Origin: Sophora flavescens
Lineage: Eukaryota; Streptophyta; Magnoliopsida; Fabales; Fabaceae
NCBI GenBank assembly: GCA_030762895.1
Contig: CM061067.1
Location: 53,779,667-53,843,666 of the forward strand
Length of the DNA: 64,000 nucleotides
Reading direction: 5' to 3'
The notes below the pieces were generated by a model. That model had not been told where the DNA came from, ran no database searches, and worked only from the letters and a program-made list of their open reading frames with translations. Below are positions 46,489 to 58,100 of the stretch, piece after piece. Position numbers and translations under genes: made by a program. The first letter of the stretch is position 1, and every line of letters starts with the position of its first letter.

Positions 46489-49035
46489 TTACAATGCCAC
46501 TGTGAGCATCAACTTAACAAGTAATAACAAAAGTGCAGATGTCAAAGTGGTAGGTAAGGGATTCACCAAGGAGCAAGCAGCAGAAGCACCAGAAGAAAGC
46601 CCACTGATAGGGCCATTTGCAGGTGGGAATCCTGAAAAGGATCCTGTTGAAGGTACCTCAGAGGACTTGGGTGATGTTAGACCAGTTCCATCTGACTGAG
46701 GAGCTGGTGCCGGTGCAAATATAGATTCCCTTGAAACAGAAGTAGGTGGGGCTACAAGAGGAGGGAATTCTTGTGGTCCTGCATCGTCATTTTAAATATA
46801 TTTAGAAGGCATCTCAGAAATACTGGTTACTATGCTTCCTGCCATGACTTTAATCTAGATTATAATGCTACATGATACCAAATCTAACAAACTCTAGTTT
46901 CTGCAGTTAGAGTCTAGAGACTACTACACTTTGAGTTCACAGGCAGTAGCTGTCATCAGATAGCATATAGAAATCATGAAGAATGAAGATAGTTCATTGT
47001 TTGTATCTCTAACATATTGAAATTCCAGACATTCATAGTCTTGTCTATTCAGAAATAAGGCATTTTCAAGTAGCTGAATAGAAGACCAACATGTACTGAA
47101 TAAGCCACCTAATGAGATCTCAGTAGCTGACATCTCAGTAAATAAATCATCCAGAAGGAAAAGGAAAATAAGAAACAACTCATTTATAAATTATAAAAAT
47201 TTATAATGGAACACACAATGATTAGAAACTGAGGAATGCAGTTCTACAATGCATTTGGAATCTAAATATATATAGATGGCTGCTGTACTCTGACCTGGGC
47301 ATCGAGGCTGAAGAGATGGGGACAACCTGCAGGGTGGCAAGAAAGATTGAATAAGCTTAATATTCAAAGACAACTCCATCAAAAGAAATGTTATTGAAAT
47401 ATCTCAATGAAAAAATCAGTTGCGCAGAGGATTAACATACGTTGTTATTATGGTGCCATTAACAATACCATCATAACTGCAAGATGTAACATTGCAACCA
47501 CCACTAGTTTGTTGCACTGTAACATTCCCAAGCATGAGATTACTATTTTTACACTGCATGCTGGAGCATGAAACAGCCAGAGAAGCTGGCATACAATACA
47601 AACTGTAGAGAAAGTAAGAAACACAAAACACAAGTTAGCAACAAACCTTTCTCTAAAAAAAGAAAAAAGAATCTAGTAAAGATATAATTATAACGGGAAA
47701 AGGAATAACTTGCAATCAGAAAAAACAAGTTGCTTAGTTAGTACTTTAGGTCTCGTGGTCCACAGCTACACTGCACACAGTGGCCTGCTGTAATGGCATA
47801 ACTTCCATTAGGGACAAGCAAGCCAAAATCAGTGGCAGATCTTGGAAAATTTGAAGCGCAAGCTGTAACATGAGAAATTGGGTTAGTCATTGAACAACAT
47901 ACCATTCGTTAATGTTAAAGATATAAACCATTCATGTATTTCGCCTAGCAACATAAGTTTTTGAAAGAGTTTGTTCATGACATAGTAATCAGATCTGCTT
48001 ATTGCCCCATTCTTTTAATTAAAAGTTGAATTTCAGTTTCTTCTAGGAAAAGCCTGTGCATTGGACACTTCAAGCCCAAGGGGCCCTTGTGTGAGGGCTA
48101 TATTAGAGATAGAAAACTTAACTCCTTAATCTTTGTGGAAGAGATTATTCATGACATTAAAGTCACCAAACGAAGAAACCAAAGATTATATGTATATACA
48201 TGGAGCATATCTATCTATCCACACACACACACACACACAAACACACTGACAACATACACATGTACACATACGCACACACATACACACATATACACATGCA
48301 TCCATACATATATATGCTACAATTTAAAAGCTTGACAAACTTAGGCCTGAATAGGAAAATACCCGGTATTGGAATAGCAAGAATATCACCATCGGTGATA
48401 GCTGTGCTTCCCATGGCATTGACATTCATCAAATCAGTAAGAGTGGTGAAATACCTGGCCGCAATTGCAGCCAAAGTATCAACTTGCTTCACCACATAGG
48501 ACATGTAAATTGCAGGCAAAGAGTTATCAGTGCCATTGAAGCAAGTGCAAGGAAGAGGCACCACAAGGTTCTGACCCACATCAAGCACAGAAGGATCAGT
48601 TATGGAATTAGCCTCCCTGAGCTGGTCATCAGAGACCAAACCCCCGTAGACAGAATCAGCAATGGAGGAGAGAGTATCAGAAGGACGAGTCTTGTAATGG
48701 GTAGACACAGATTTTCGAATGCCATCAACACATGAACATGAGATAGGGATCTTGAGGAAGAGTTTAGAAGGAAGGATGTGGTGTTCTACATCAGGGTAAG
48801 AGATGTCAATGGCATTGGCTGTGAGAAGAGAGATTGGGTCGATTTGGAAGAGGGAAGCTACCTCGGAGACTTTAAGGTCAGTGTAGAGAGTGTAGCCAAG
48901 AAGAGCATTGCATGAGTCTGAGTTTGTGCAGGGTTCTATGGTGGATTTTGAGGTTACTGGAGCTACATTGATCAGAACCTGCAAAAGTAACAAGATCAAA
49001 GAGGTGATGTGCAAAATGGGCTTTTGATTTGGCAT
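46489..49035 (-). CDS. LYM1: LysM domain GPI-anchored protein, LYM1/LYM3-type, 5 exons
   Basis: Minus-strand exons are 49035-48363, 47862-47745, 47602-47441, 47326-47295 and 46778-46489. They total 1275 nt, giving 424 aa, the usual family size. The layout is a signal peptide (about residues 1-30), a Cys-bearing N-terminal region, LysM 1 (about 112-158) and LysM 2 (about 179-224). CxC motifs typical of this family sit at 100-102 and 163-165 and again in QCSCGP of exon 2. Next come a Cys-rich block (YCMPASLAVSCSSMQCKNSN) and a Pro/Ser-rich spacer. The hydrophobic C-terminus (SALLLLVKLMLTVAL) fits GPI-anchor attachment. Relatives sit on the outer plasma membrane and bind N-acetylglucosamine polymers (peptidoglycan or chitin), working with a LysM receptor kinase in immunity. 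The C-terminal GPQEFPPLVAPPTS favours LYM1/LYM3 over LYM2, with moderate certainty. All junctions are GT-AG. Confidence 0.9.
48220..48300. repeat. Compound (CA)n microsatellite in LYM intron 1
   Basis: CA-rich run with TACA interruptions lying between exons 1 and 2 of the LYM gene. If the intron were read through it would add a Tyr/Cys/Val-rich nonsense tail to the protein. Confidence 0.9.
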
Positions 49036-50486
49036 TCTAACAATGGTTTGTAAAAAAGTGATCTTTTTCAGTTTTTGGTGGATGGGTAGTGGATAGAATG
49101 TTAGGGTGTTGTTTGGAAAAACCAGAAGAGAGTGAAATGAAACTCTTTTGCAATGATGGGTCAGAAAGGAAAGTTATGGGTTTGACCAACAGGGTTCAAT
49201 GTGTAGGGCAGAATCTGGAGAGGGTAAAAGGGTGGGAATTTGCAGTTGCTGAGAGGGGAGAAGAAAAAGGGTTTAGGGTTTTCTGTGTTTTTCTTTTGAT
49301 CTTTCTCCCTCTCAGGACAAGGAGGGAGAGGGGGAGAGAGAAAGAAGAGTGTCGCCTTGGGGAGAGGAAAGTATAATAACGCTTTCAAAAGAGGAAAAAG
49401 GAGTTAAGAGTAGGAGAGAGCCACAAGGATGCTGGTCATGTTCTCGATCATAGAGATTTCGACGTTAGTTGCCCTGCTGGACTGCTTTGTCGCTGTGCGT
49501 TCTGTCCAAATTGCTTTTTTTAAGGTTTAAATAATTTTTTTGCCAATATTTTAACTTTTTAAGGTTTAAGTTTTGGTTTTCTGCCTTTATATGAAAAAAA
49601 AAGATAAAAGAGTTGTTGGGAGTAATTATTAAGATTTAATTAATTTTTTATATTTTTAAAATTTAACTGTTATTTTATTATATGTATATATATTATAATT
49701 TTTTAATATTTTTGCTTCAATTTTTTGAACTCTCGTATTTTTTCTTTTTTTATTCCTCCTCAACTTCATTTTTTTTTACAAAAAAAATTAGGTGAGTTGG
49801 GTATCGGGGCTCATCAGGATCAGGGCATGTCCCACGGTTCAAAAAGTACTTACAGATTATCCATCAATGAGGTCCTCGCATCGATAGTGGGATTCAAACT
49901 CACGACCTTATAAATTGTAAGTCATATTCTTATCAACTGAATTAACCTTCGTTGACTCTTATCTTCATATTCTATTGAGAATGAAATATTAAAATTATTT
50001 AATTATAAAACTTTTGATAAATTATTTCACGACTCGAAAAATAAAAAATTAATATAAGAATTAATAATTTATATAATATATTTTTTTCCCAAGGGGCCAA
50101 ATTCTTATACACGACCGAGATTAATCATTTTCTTTTTGTCATGTCCCTTGCATGGCCATGACTTGTCCCATTCGGGGCACCGCATGATGGGGATGTTTTG
50201 GTAATTTAGCAGTTTGCTTTTCTAATTTTTGGACAATCAGGTGTGCCCCACATTCAAGCTAGAGATATGCTGTTGGTTCGTATAATCAGCTTTTTCAGGC
50301 ATTTGGGTAAGGAATTGAGGAATTTATAGTTTTCTTGCTGCCTTCACATACCAATATTATTATGTACTTTATTTATTCTGTAAAAAAATAATGTTACACT
50401 TTATTAGAAAAAAAAAATTAATATACCTTATCAGAGAACTCAAATCGTGCCGGCCAGTTCATTTGGGCCAGCTTGTAGCGGGTTCA
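49036..50486. other. Upstream region of LYM and intergenic spacer
   Basis: 49036-49400 is the probable 5' UTR and promoter of LYM, with a purine-rich stretch (GGGAGAGGGGGAGAGAG near 49325). Further right is AT-rich spacer with a SINE at 49790-49945. No gene is seen. Confidence 0.55.
49790..49945 (-). mobile_element. tRNA-derived SINE
   Basis: On the minus strand it starts AAGGTTAATTCAGTTGATAA, an A-box-like block. About 30 bases later comes GGTCGTGAGTTTGAATCCCA, a good B-box match (GGTTCGANTCC), and then an unrelated body of about 100 bases. The body ends near CCCGATACCCAACTCACC and a T/A-rich tail. It does not form a tRNA cloverleaf. The arrangement matches the pol III-promoted SINE class. 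Confidence 0.65.
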
Positions 50487-50551
50487 GACAATTTTCGGTT
50501 GCGTCGGCTCAAGGGAAAAATGCTAAGTGTAAGCTTAATTATTAGCTCAGT

Positions 50552-51394
50552 TAGGGGTGTACACGGGTCGGGTTGGGTCGTTTTGATCAAACATGTTACC
50601 CGAGCCAATCAATTTAGTATGAGTCAGATCTGGTCACGTTTATCGATTTTTCTCATCAAGCCCGATAGAAACCGGGTTGGATTGGGTCGGGTCAATCGGG
50701 TGTCATCTGGTTGGCCTGGAAAAAAATAGAGGAACCTTGCTGCCCAAAGCCCAAAACACAGCCAGCCCAACAACAAACAAAATTGAAAACCCTAGGAATT
50801 TTAAGCTTCAACATTCAGAGCCTCTGCCTTTCCATGGTGGGCGATGACAGTGTGCCATGGCTGCTGGTTGTAGTGGTTGCGCGAGGAACTAGCAAGGGGA
50901 AACGATACGACGACTACGAGAAGAGCTTCTGAATGGCGGAAGGAGCACGGCGGTGATGATGTCAACGATGGAGAGATGACGCGTCAACGTTGTAGTCACC
51001 TAGTTCGCGACAGGACGGCGTAGCTTGGTAGAACGGAGGGCCGTCAAACTGGCCTCAGTGGTGCCGTCGTGGGAGGGAGGAAGCGGGAGTGGGTCGTGGC
51101 CTCGTGGGAGTTGGAACTCTGGGACTGGTAGACGCTTAACAGAACAAGTCTAGTCTTCAATGGGTAAAGATCTGTTAAAAATAATAATAATAAATAATAA
51201 TAAAAATCGAACGGGTCGGGTATTGGGTTCACGGGTATGCAAACAGCAAACCCGCTACCCGAACCAATCAAGAACGGGTCGACAATGGGTTGGTTCGGGT
51301 TGGACCCGAACAGGAAAAATACCCGAACCAAATGACTCGGTTTGGGTTGGTTCATCGGGTTCATCGATTTGACCCAGACCCATGTATACCCCTA
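50552..51394. mobile_element. Non-autonomous hAT-type element, copy 1 (843 bp)
   Basis: Terminal inverted repeats are TAGGGGTGTACACGGGTC on the left and ACCCATGTATACCCCTA on the right, flanked by 8-base direct repeats AGCTCAGT and AGCCCAAT (imperfect). An 8-bp duplication with TAGGGGTG-type ends is typical of the hAT superfamily. Subterminal GGGTCGGGTTGGGTCG-like repeats occur at both ends. No transposase is encoded. The interior includes AAAACCCTAGG followed by an ATG-bearing GC-rich segment that may be captured host sequence. Confidence 0.72.
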
Positions 51395-51794
51395 AGCCCA
51401 ATCCTATACGGGATACGAGTTTGGTCAATCTGGATTGCCTCCTGCAGCTCTTCCTACAGTGCCCCTCCAGCAAGAAGATCTAAACCGTCCGTCCAGATTG
51501 GACGGTCCAAATTAAATGGGGTTTTAAAATTTAAAAAAAATGTTTAAGAAAACCAAATCCCTTCCCTCATTCTCGCGTCTCACCCTTGCTCGCAACCCAC
51601 CCCCTTCATTCCACCTCCCCCGCACCGCCCAACCACAACCGCTGGCGCCGCCCACAACCGTCGACGACGCCACCCCCTTCCTTTATCTATTTCCCGGTTC
51701 TCCTCCTCAAGCGCTGCCACAAAACATCCACTTTTGTATGTGTCCACTTTAATTTCACAGCAGAAAGCAGCAGCGATGTGAAATAGCCAATGCA

Positions 51795-51968
51795 ATGGCA
51801 ACAACCACACTCCAATGTATCACTGCAAAACCAGTCACTATTAGAAGACATGCTTTCAGATTTTTCTTAACCATCATCCTCTGCTCTATCTTCTACATTC
51901 TTGGTTACGATTCTAATACCACCTCACTTCTCAACCAACCTTGCCTCCACTTGTAGCACAATAATGTC
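51795..51968 (+). pseudogene. PMT-like exon start, truncated copy
   Basis: The first copy of the exon fragment described at 53278-53660. It starts at an ATG (51795) and encodes the same N-terminal signal-anchor segment, but is cut off by the boundary of the tandem duplication at 51968. Not functional. Confidence 0.5.
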
Positions 51969-52033
51969 GACAATTTTCGGTTGCGTCGGCTTAAGGGAAA
52001 AATGCTATGTGTAAGCTTAATTATTAGCCTAAT

Positions 52034-52877
52034 TAGGGGTGTACACGGGTCGGGTTGGGTCGATTTTGACCAAACCTGTTACCCGAACCAATCAATTTAG
52101 TACGAGTCAGGTCTGGTCGGGTTTATCGATTTTTCTCATCAAGCCCGATAGAAACCGGGTCGTGTCGGGTCGGGTCAATTGGGTGTCGTCCGGTTGGCCT
52201 GGAAAAAAACAAAGGAGCCTTGTTGCTCAAAGCCCAAAACACAGCCAGCCCAACAACAAACAAAATTGAAAACCCTAGGAATTTTAATCTCTAACATTCA
52301 GAGCCTCTGCCTTTCCATGGTGGGCGATGACAGTGCGCCATGGCTGCTGGTTGTAGTGGTTGCGCGAGGAACTAGCAAGGGGAAACAATACGGCGACTGC
52401 AAGAAGAGCTTCTGAATGGTGGAAGGAGCACGACGGTGACGATGTCAATGATGGAGAGATGACGCGTCAACGTTGTAGTCACTTAGTTCGCGACAGGACG
52501 GCGTAGCTTAGTATAACGGAGGGCCGTCAAACTGGCCTCAGTCGTGCCATCGTGGGAGGGAGGAAGCGGGAGTGGGTCGTGGCCTCGTGGGAGTTGGAAC
52601 TCTGGGACTGGGAGACGCTTAACAGAACAAGTCTGGTCTTCAATGGGTAAAGATCTGTTAAAAATAATAATAATAAATAATAATAAAAATCGAACGAGTC
52701 GGATATTAGGTTCACGGGTATGCAAATAGCAAACCCGCTACCTGAACCAATCAAGCACGGGTCGACAATGGGTTGGTTCGGGTTGGACCCGAACAGGAAA
52801 AATACCCGAACCAAATGACTCGGTTTGGGTTGGTTCATCGGGTTCATCGAGTTGACCCAGACCCATGTATACCCCTA
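52034..52877. mobile_element. Non-autonomous hAT-type element, copy 2 (844 bp)
   Basis: Same element as 50552-51394, duplicated with its flanks. Its 8-base flanks are AGCCTAAT and AGCCCAAT, differing at one position, which better preserves the original target-site duplication than copy 1. Termini are TAGGGGTGTACACGGG and CATGTATACCCCTA. Confidence 0.75.
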
Positions 52878-53277
52878 AGCCCAATCCTATACGGGATACG
52901 AGTTTGGTCAATCCGGATTGCCTCCTGCAGCTCTTCCTCCAGTGCCCCTCCAGCAAGAAGATTTAGACCGTCCGTCCAGATCGGACGGTCCAAATTAAAT
53001 GGGGTTTTAAAATTAAAAAAAAATGTTTAAGAAAACCAAATCCCTTCCCTCATTCTCGCGTCTCACCCTTGCTCGCAACCCACCCCCTTCATTCCACCTC
53101 CCCCGCACCACCCAACGACAATCGCTGGCGCTGCCCACAACCGTCGACGGCGCCACCCCCTTCCTTTATCTCTTTCCCGGTTCTCCTCCTCAAGCGCCGC
53201 CACAAAACATCCACTTTTGTATGTGTCCACTTTAATTTCATAGCAGAAAGCAGCAGCGATGTGAAATAGCCAATGCA

Positions 53278-53660
53278 ATGGCAGCAACCACACTCCAATG
53301 TATCATTGCAAAACCAATCACTGTTAGAAGACATGCTTTCAGATTTTTCTTAACCATCGTCCTCTGCTCTATCTTCTACATTCTTGGTTACGATTCCAAT
53401 ACCACCTCACTTCTCAACCAACCTTGCCTCCACTTGTAGCACAATAATGTCAAAAACTTTTCACAACATGTACTTCAGTTTGAATTTGAACCCCATCACC
53501 AACTTTCTCTTCCACAACAAAAACCTCGCTTATTCTTCAACTACTACTCGAGTTACTTCACCAACTATTGTCCATGCCAAGACCCACACAGAGGAATGCA
53601 ATTTGATGATGGAAAAAGATGGAGTGTTTCTACTCCGCATGGAGGCGGAGGTGGGCGACA
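53278..53660 (+). pseudogene. Putative methyltransferase (PMT/DUF248-type) first-exon fragment
   Basis: From an ATG at 53278 the frame encodes a short N-terminus, a hydrophobic signal-anchor (HAFRFFLTIVLCSIFYILGY) and, after one TAG stop near 53435, continues in the same frame to FTNYCPCQDPHRGMQF near 53550-53610. The N-terminal anchor plus NYCPCxDP motif are typical of plant PMT family Golgi methyltransferase-like proteins. Downstream methyltransferase motifs are missing, and the sequence runs into an inverted repeat. It is a gene fragment, not an active gene. Confidence 0.55.
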
Positions 53661-53704
53661 CGGGGTGCGAAGGCGAACGGATACCTGAAACCTGAGAGAA
53701 GGTG

Positions 53705-54020
53705 TGGCACGGTGGCGAGAGATAAAGGAAAGGGACGGAATGGGCCAGCACGATGGTGGCTGCACGAAGGCGATTGTAGGCGACGCCGGCGGATGTTGTT
53801 AGGCGGTGCAACGGAGGTGGAATGAAGGGGGTGGGTTGCGAGCAAAGGTGTGGCGTGAGAATGAGGGAAGGGATTTGGTTTTCTTGATTTTTTAACATTT
53901 TGTTTTTTGAATTTTAAAACCCCATTTTATCTGGTCTGTCCAATCTGGACGGTCGGTCCAGATCTTCTTGTTGAAGGGGTGCTGGAGGAAGACCTGCAGG
54001 AGGCAATCCAGATTGGAGTT
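53705..54020. repeat. Inverted partial copy of the duplicated unit
   Basis: This segment is the reverse complement, with divergence, of 51408-51700 and of 52891-53183. Matching blocks include GGGTGGGTTGCGAGCAA, GAATGAGGGAAGGGATTTGG, TTTTAAAACCCCATTT and GCAGGAGGCAATCC. With copy 2 it brackets the PMT-like fragment in an inverted repeat with about 520 bases between arms. Confidence 0.8.
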
Positions 54021-55191
54021 TGGTGGATCAATCTGTTATCCTAAATTATATATTTTTAAAAAAGTGTTATTTTAGAGTAATTTTGAGGCACTCCAAATTA
54101 CCAAATTGTATATTTACCGGTCCCAGTAAAAAAAATGTCTATTTGCACTTTCCTAATAACAAATTATAATTATATTTTTATTTTAATAAATTATCATTAA
54201 TTAATAAGGAGTGTGAATGATTGTAAATGTCAATATTCTCACCAAATATATAATATTTGAAAAATTTATTCTAATGTTTTATAATTATAAATTAATTAAT
54301 TTTTGTATTATAACTATTATAACTATAAATTTACATTTAAAACAAAAAAAAAAAGTTGAGCCATTCACATATCACAAATTATTGGTTTAACTTTCTCTCC
54401 CCTTATTGACGACGTGTGATTTTGATCTCTATGATCTTTTCAGAATATTTAGTCGTCTCATTTTATCAACGTTACAAATTTGGACCTTCCATCTAATGTT
54501 CGTCAATTTGTTCAATGATCAATAAAAAGAACTGGTAATCTAAGTGAATAGAACCTTTGATCGAGCTTCTTCCTCGTCTACCTCACCGCTTCAACATGAT
54601 TCAATAGTTCCTCCTTGTCATTTATCAATTTCGTCCCTCCTTTTCTGGACCATTTTTTGTTCCATTCTATACGTTTAAAACAACGGTTCCTTTTAATCGA
54701 TCATTAAAAAATTGATGGACGACAGTACAAAATTTGCAATGTTGAAAAAATAGGGACCGAATGTCATTCAAAAAAATCATGTAGATCAAAATCGCACATG
54801 ACAAATAGTAGGGGACTAAAAGCGCAATTAAGCTCAAATTATTTTATAATATTATATATATATTTTTTAAAGAAATTATATTATAATTATTAAATAATTA
54901 AATTTTGAAGCAATAGATTTGTTTGGCATATTAGCAATTAACCCGCACTGGACTTGAAATTATGTTTACATATAAGTTTTCTTAATCCTTTTTTTTTTTA
55001 AAGTAAGTTTTCTTCTCTTTAGAAAGTTATATTATACCTTATGGCTGGCGGGAACGAAGCCGCATTCCCTCCAAAATTTTCTCAACCTAAAGTTCAAGTC
55101 TTAATCACTCTCCTCCCCTCCACCACTACCCAATTCCCCCAAATTCCAAAACCCTAATCGATCCATCACCTCCATTGAATCCAATTCCACC
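54021..55191. other. Spacer and upstream region of the ATAD5-like gene
   Basis: AT-rich spacer containing a foldback MITE at 54395-54835. The final 150 bases, pyrimidine-rich with AAAACCCTAATC, are the probable 5' UTR of the gene starting at 55192. No other gene is seen. Confidence 0.6.
54395..54835. mobile_element. Foldback MITE-like element, about 440 bp
   Basis: Left blocks GTGTGATTTTGATCTCTATGAT, AACGTTACAAATTTGGAC and TCGTCAATTTGTTCAATGATC are mirrored on the right by ATCATGTAGATCAAAATCGCACA, TACAAAATTTGCAATGTT and CGATCATTAAAAAATTGATG. Divergence between arms is moderate, so this is an older copy. Non-coding, with a centre at about 54620. Confidence 0.65.
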
Positions 55192-58100
55192 ATGGTCACG
55201 GAGCTCAGTCCCTGCAATGAGAGCACACCCACGCGCCGCGGTGTCCGGCGGAGGTTGGTCCAATCGACGCTCTTCCCTCACAAGCCGCCGCCACCACCGG
55301 AGGCCGATGAGAAGGACGATAAAGACGATGAACACGATGATGATTACTGCGCCACAGAGAAGAATCACAAGAAGAGGAAGCCCAAGGGAGCAAAACTCAC
55401 TCCTCCAAAAAAACCTTCAAAGGTGATATCTCCTTTTCTTTTTCTTTCTTTCTTTTTAAATTTTAATTTTAATTCTATCACTGCATTATGCTTGTGTTGT
55501 GGTGGATTAGGCTAATGTGCTATTCGGTATAACTCTCATGCTTATGATTATTTGCTAACGAATGATATTGTAATAGAATTCAAGTATCGTTTTACTGCAT
55601 TTACTCTACAAAAGAGAATGAGAAAGTTTGGGACTTCGATTTCTAATTTCCAATCATGTTTCGTTTACTTGTATTATTTTCTTCTACAAGCAGAATAACA
55701 CGCCAAAGAAAAATGTATCAGCTAATGGGATTAATAAGGGCTCAACTTCGCAGCAAGTGTTGGCTGATCCTTTTCAGGTTGATACATCTGTGCCTGATTT
55801 GCGCTTAGAGGCGAAAACCTCAGCTGAGGTTAGTTCCCTTCTTCTTGCATTGTTGGAGTTCTTTTAATCAAGAACTATTTTAGGACTACGATTTTTTTAG
55901 GGATTGTATGCTTTGAATTGTGTGAAATAGCAACATATGGTAAAACTTGTGCATGCTGTAAATGTAATCAGGGCGACAAATACATCGTTTTTTATTACCA
56001 ATTTCAGTTTCATACTTAACTGTGACCTTAAACTGTCTTTGACAATTTTCTATCTCTGTTTTGATCAGGAAAGTTCGAGGATGTTTGCAGGACGGCAAAT
56101 ACATCCTTTTTTTTCGCGGAAGGTGGAGAAGAAAGTCCAGTCAGTGGCTGAGTCAGGGAGTAATTTCTGCACAGCTAAATGGGAGGATGAAAGAATTACC
56201 TGTGGTCCTATTCATGTATTTGAAAATATTAAGGTATGTTACTTGAGCCAATGATTTTCTATTGCATCAATATTATCAAAGGCCGGCAATATGTATTTAC
56301 TTGATCTCTAGGTTTTAAATTCTGTATTGTCATTTCTTTTCTTTCTTTCTTTCTTGTTTTTTTTAGTTAAGGTGTAAAATTTGTTCATGCAGGATGATAC
56401 ATCATCCCTTGAATGGAGAAACTGGACGTTTTTGGGAAAGACCACCTATGTGAATTGTGGTCCAGAAAGTTCAAATTCTTCTGTTTTGGAGGGCTCTGTT
56501 GAATCCTTAAATTTTGATAAACTTCTTACTACTTTGGATCCTTCAGGTGCTTCAGTTTTTCAGATTGCCTTCCCTTCTTCAGATCAACTTTCTATACAGC
56601 CAGAAAATTTGCAAGAAATATCACCTTCAAACTTGGCTTCACTAGTTAATGAGCAAACTACATGTCCTCAGATGTGTAAAGATGCTGAAGTGGTATATAA
56701 TTTGATGTATATTTTATTAGATGCATCCTGTCCCTAGTAACCCCCCCCTCCTTTGAACAGTTGTGGCCTGTGGATAATCCATGGAAGCTAGTTTAGAGGG
56801 TGAAATATACTCTAACCTTTGTCTCAATGATTTGTAATTGTTGTTTCAGGACTTGGAGGTGGATAGATCTCTGACTTTTTCTGGGCAAACTGGTATTTTC
56901 AGAAAGTCAGATACCGAGCCACTGAGTAGATTTATTCAAGAAAGGTTAAACATGCATGACCCAGGCCACACCCAATATCTTCATGACAATAACATGTTTA
57001 CATTTGACCATAGCCATTTATGTATTTTCTTTCTTTTTTTATATTTATATCATGCACCTTCCCTTTATGTTGCAAACGCTGTTAAGTAATACCTTTTGTT
57101 TACATTTTTATCTTTGGCAATACATAAAAAGCTGGATATTTTTATTGAATAAAATATGTGGACATTTGTTGCTAACAATCTGATGAAGATAAATGATTTT
57201 CCATGAATGTCCCCAAAGAGGGAGAAAAAGGATACAGTATAAATAAATGTTTGAAGAAAAATTGAAGATATTTAAGGGAGCAAATTCAATTCTTGTTTAT
57301 TAGGAGACTAATTGTACCTCTGATTTTAAATTTAAGAATAAGACAAAGTAGAAGATCTTTATAAAATGTATATATAAGGTGCCATGGGGATTATAAATGT
57401 GACTGCTGTCAATAGTGTGTATGTTTGTCTGTTTATTAAATGTGTCTGATATCTTTGTTATTTCTTATGTCAGGCAAAGCACAAAAGAGCTTGTTAATTA
57501 ATAAATATTAAAATAGTTGGCAGAAACTTATAGAACAAGAGTCTGAAAAATGCTTGGCCCATATAAACCCATAATTGCTAGTGATACCTCTAATGTCAAG
57601 CTATTGAGCCTTCAAGTTTTTAAGCACTATTAATTGATGACTTGTGCTAAGATTCACTCTACTAATGGTATCTTAGGAAATATGCACACAAGCAAAGTTG
57701 CACAATTTTGAAATATCAGAAAATGTTGCAATTGTTTCCGCCTGTTAATGGTTGAGAATATAGAGAGAGAGAATCAGATTTCATAAACTTCAAAAATGAA
57801 GTCTTAGTTACAGGGTTGGGAGATACTGATATTTATATCAGCGAGCCCAAGTCTAACTAACTTTAGGTAGTTACAAATGATTACAACTGAAACTAACTGA
57901 AGCAAACCCATACAAGAGTCAGCTATATACAAGTTAAATAACTAACTGATACATGTAGAAATACTATTCTCACCTGTTCATTTATCTTTTCACTAACACT
58001 AACCAGCAAACTGTTTTTTGGATCTCAATAACGAGACTATGTCTAGGAAATATGTTTGTCATAATTGTTTGATTTCTTTGTGATTCTTTTTGCTTTAAGC

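Larger units (their letters stand above)
50487..53451. repeat. Tandem duplication of a 1.48-kb unit
   Basis: Copy 1 (50487-51968) and copy 2 (51969-53451) are offset by 1482 bases and are highly similar throughout. Each begins GACAATTTTCGGTTGCGTCGG and contains in order a hAT-type element, a GC-rich leader-like stretch and the beginning of a methyltransferase-like exon, ending at GCACAATAATGTC. The duplication postdates the hAT insertion, since both copies carry it at the same site. There are no intact host genes inside. Confidence 0.92.

Noticed and set aside
48211..48362. C-terminal Tyr/Cys/Val-rich extension of the LYM first exon frame
   Set aside because: It is intron read-through over a (CA)n microsatellite; a good donor at 48362 and the conserved downstream exons show the real splice.
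49861..49918. B-box-containing sequence as a possible tRNA gene
   Set aside because: No cloverleaf can be drawn and the body continues with unrelated sequence, so a SINE is the better call.
51540..51786. Pro/Ser-rich ORFs on the plus strand, repeated at 53023-53269
   Set aside because: They are the leader-like GC-rich part of the duplicated unit; frames end differently and no domain is present.
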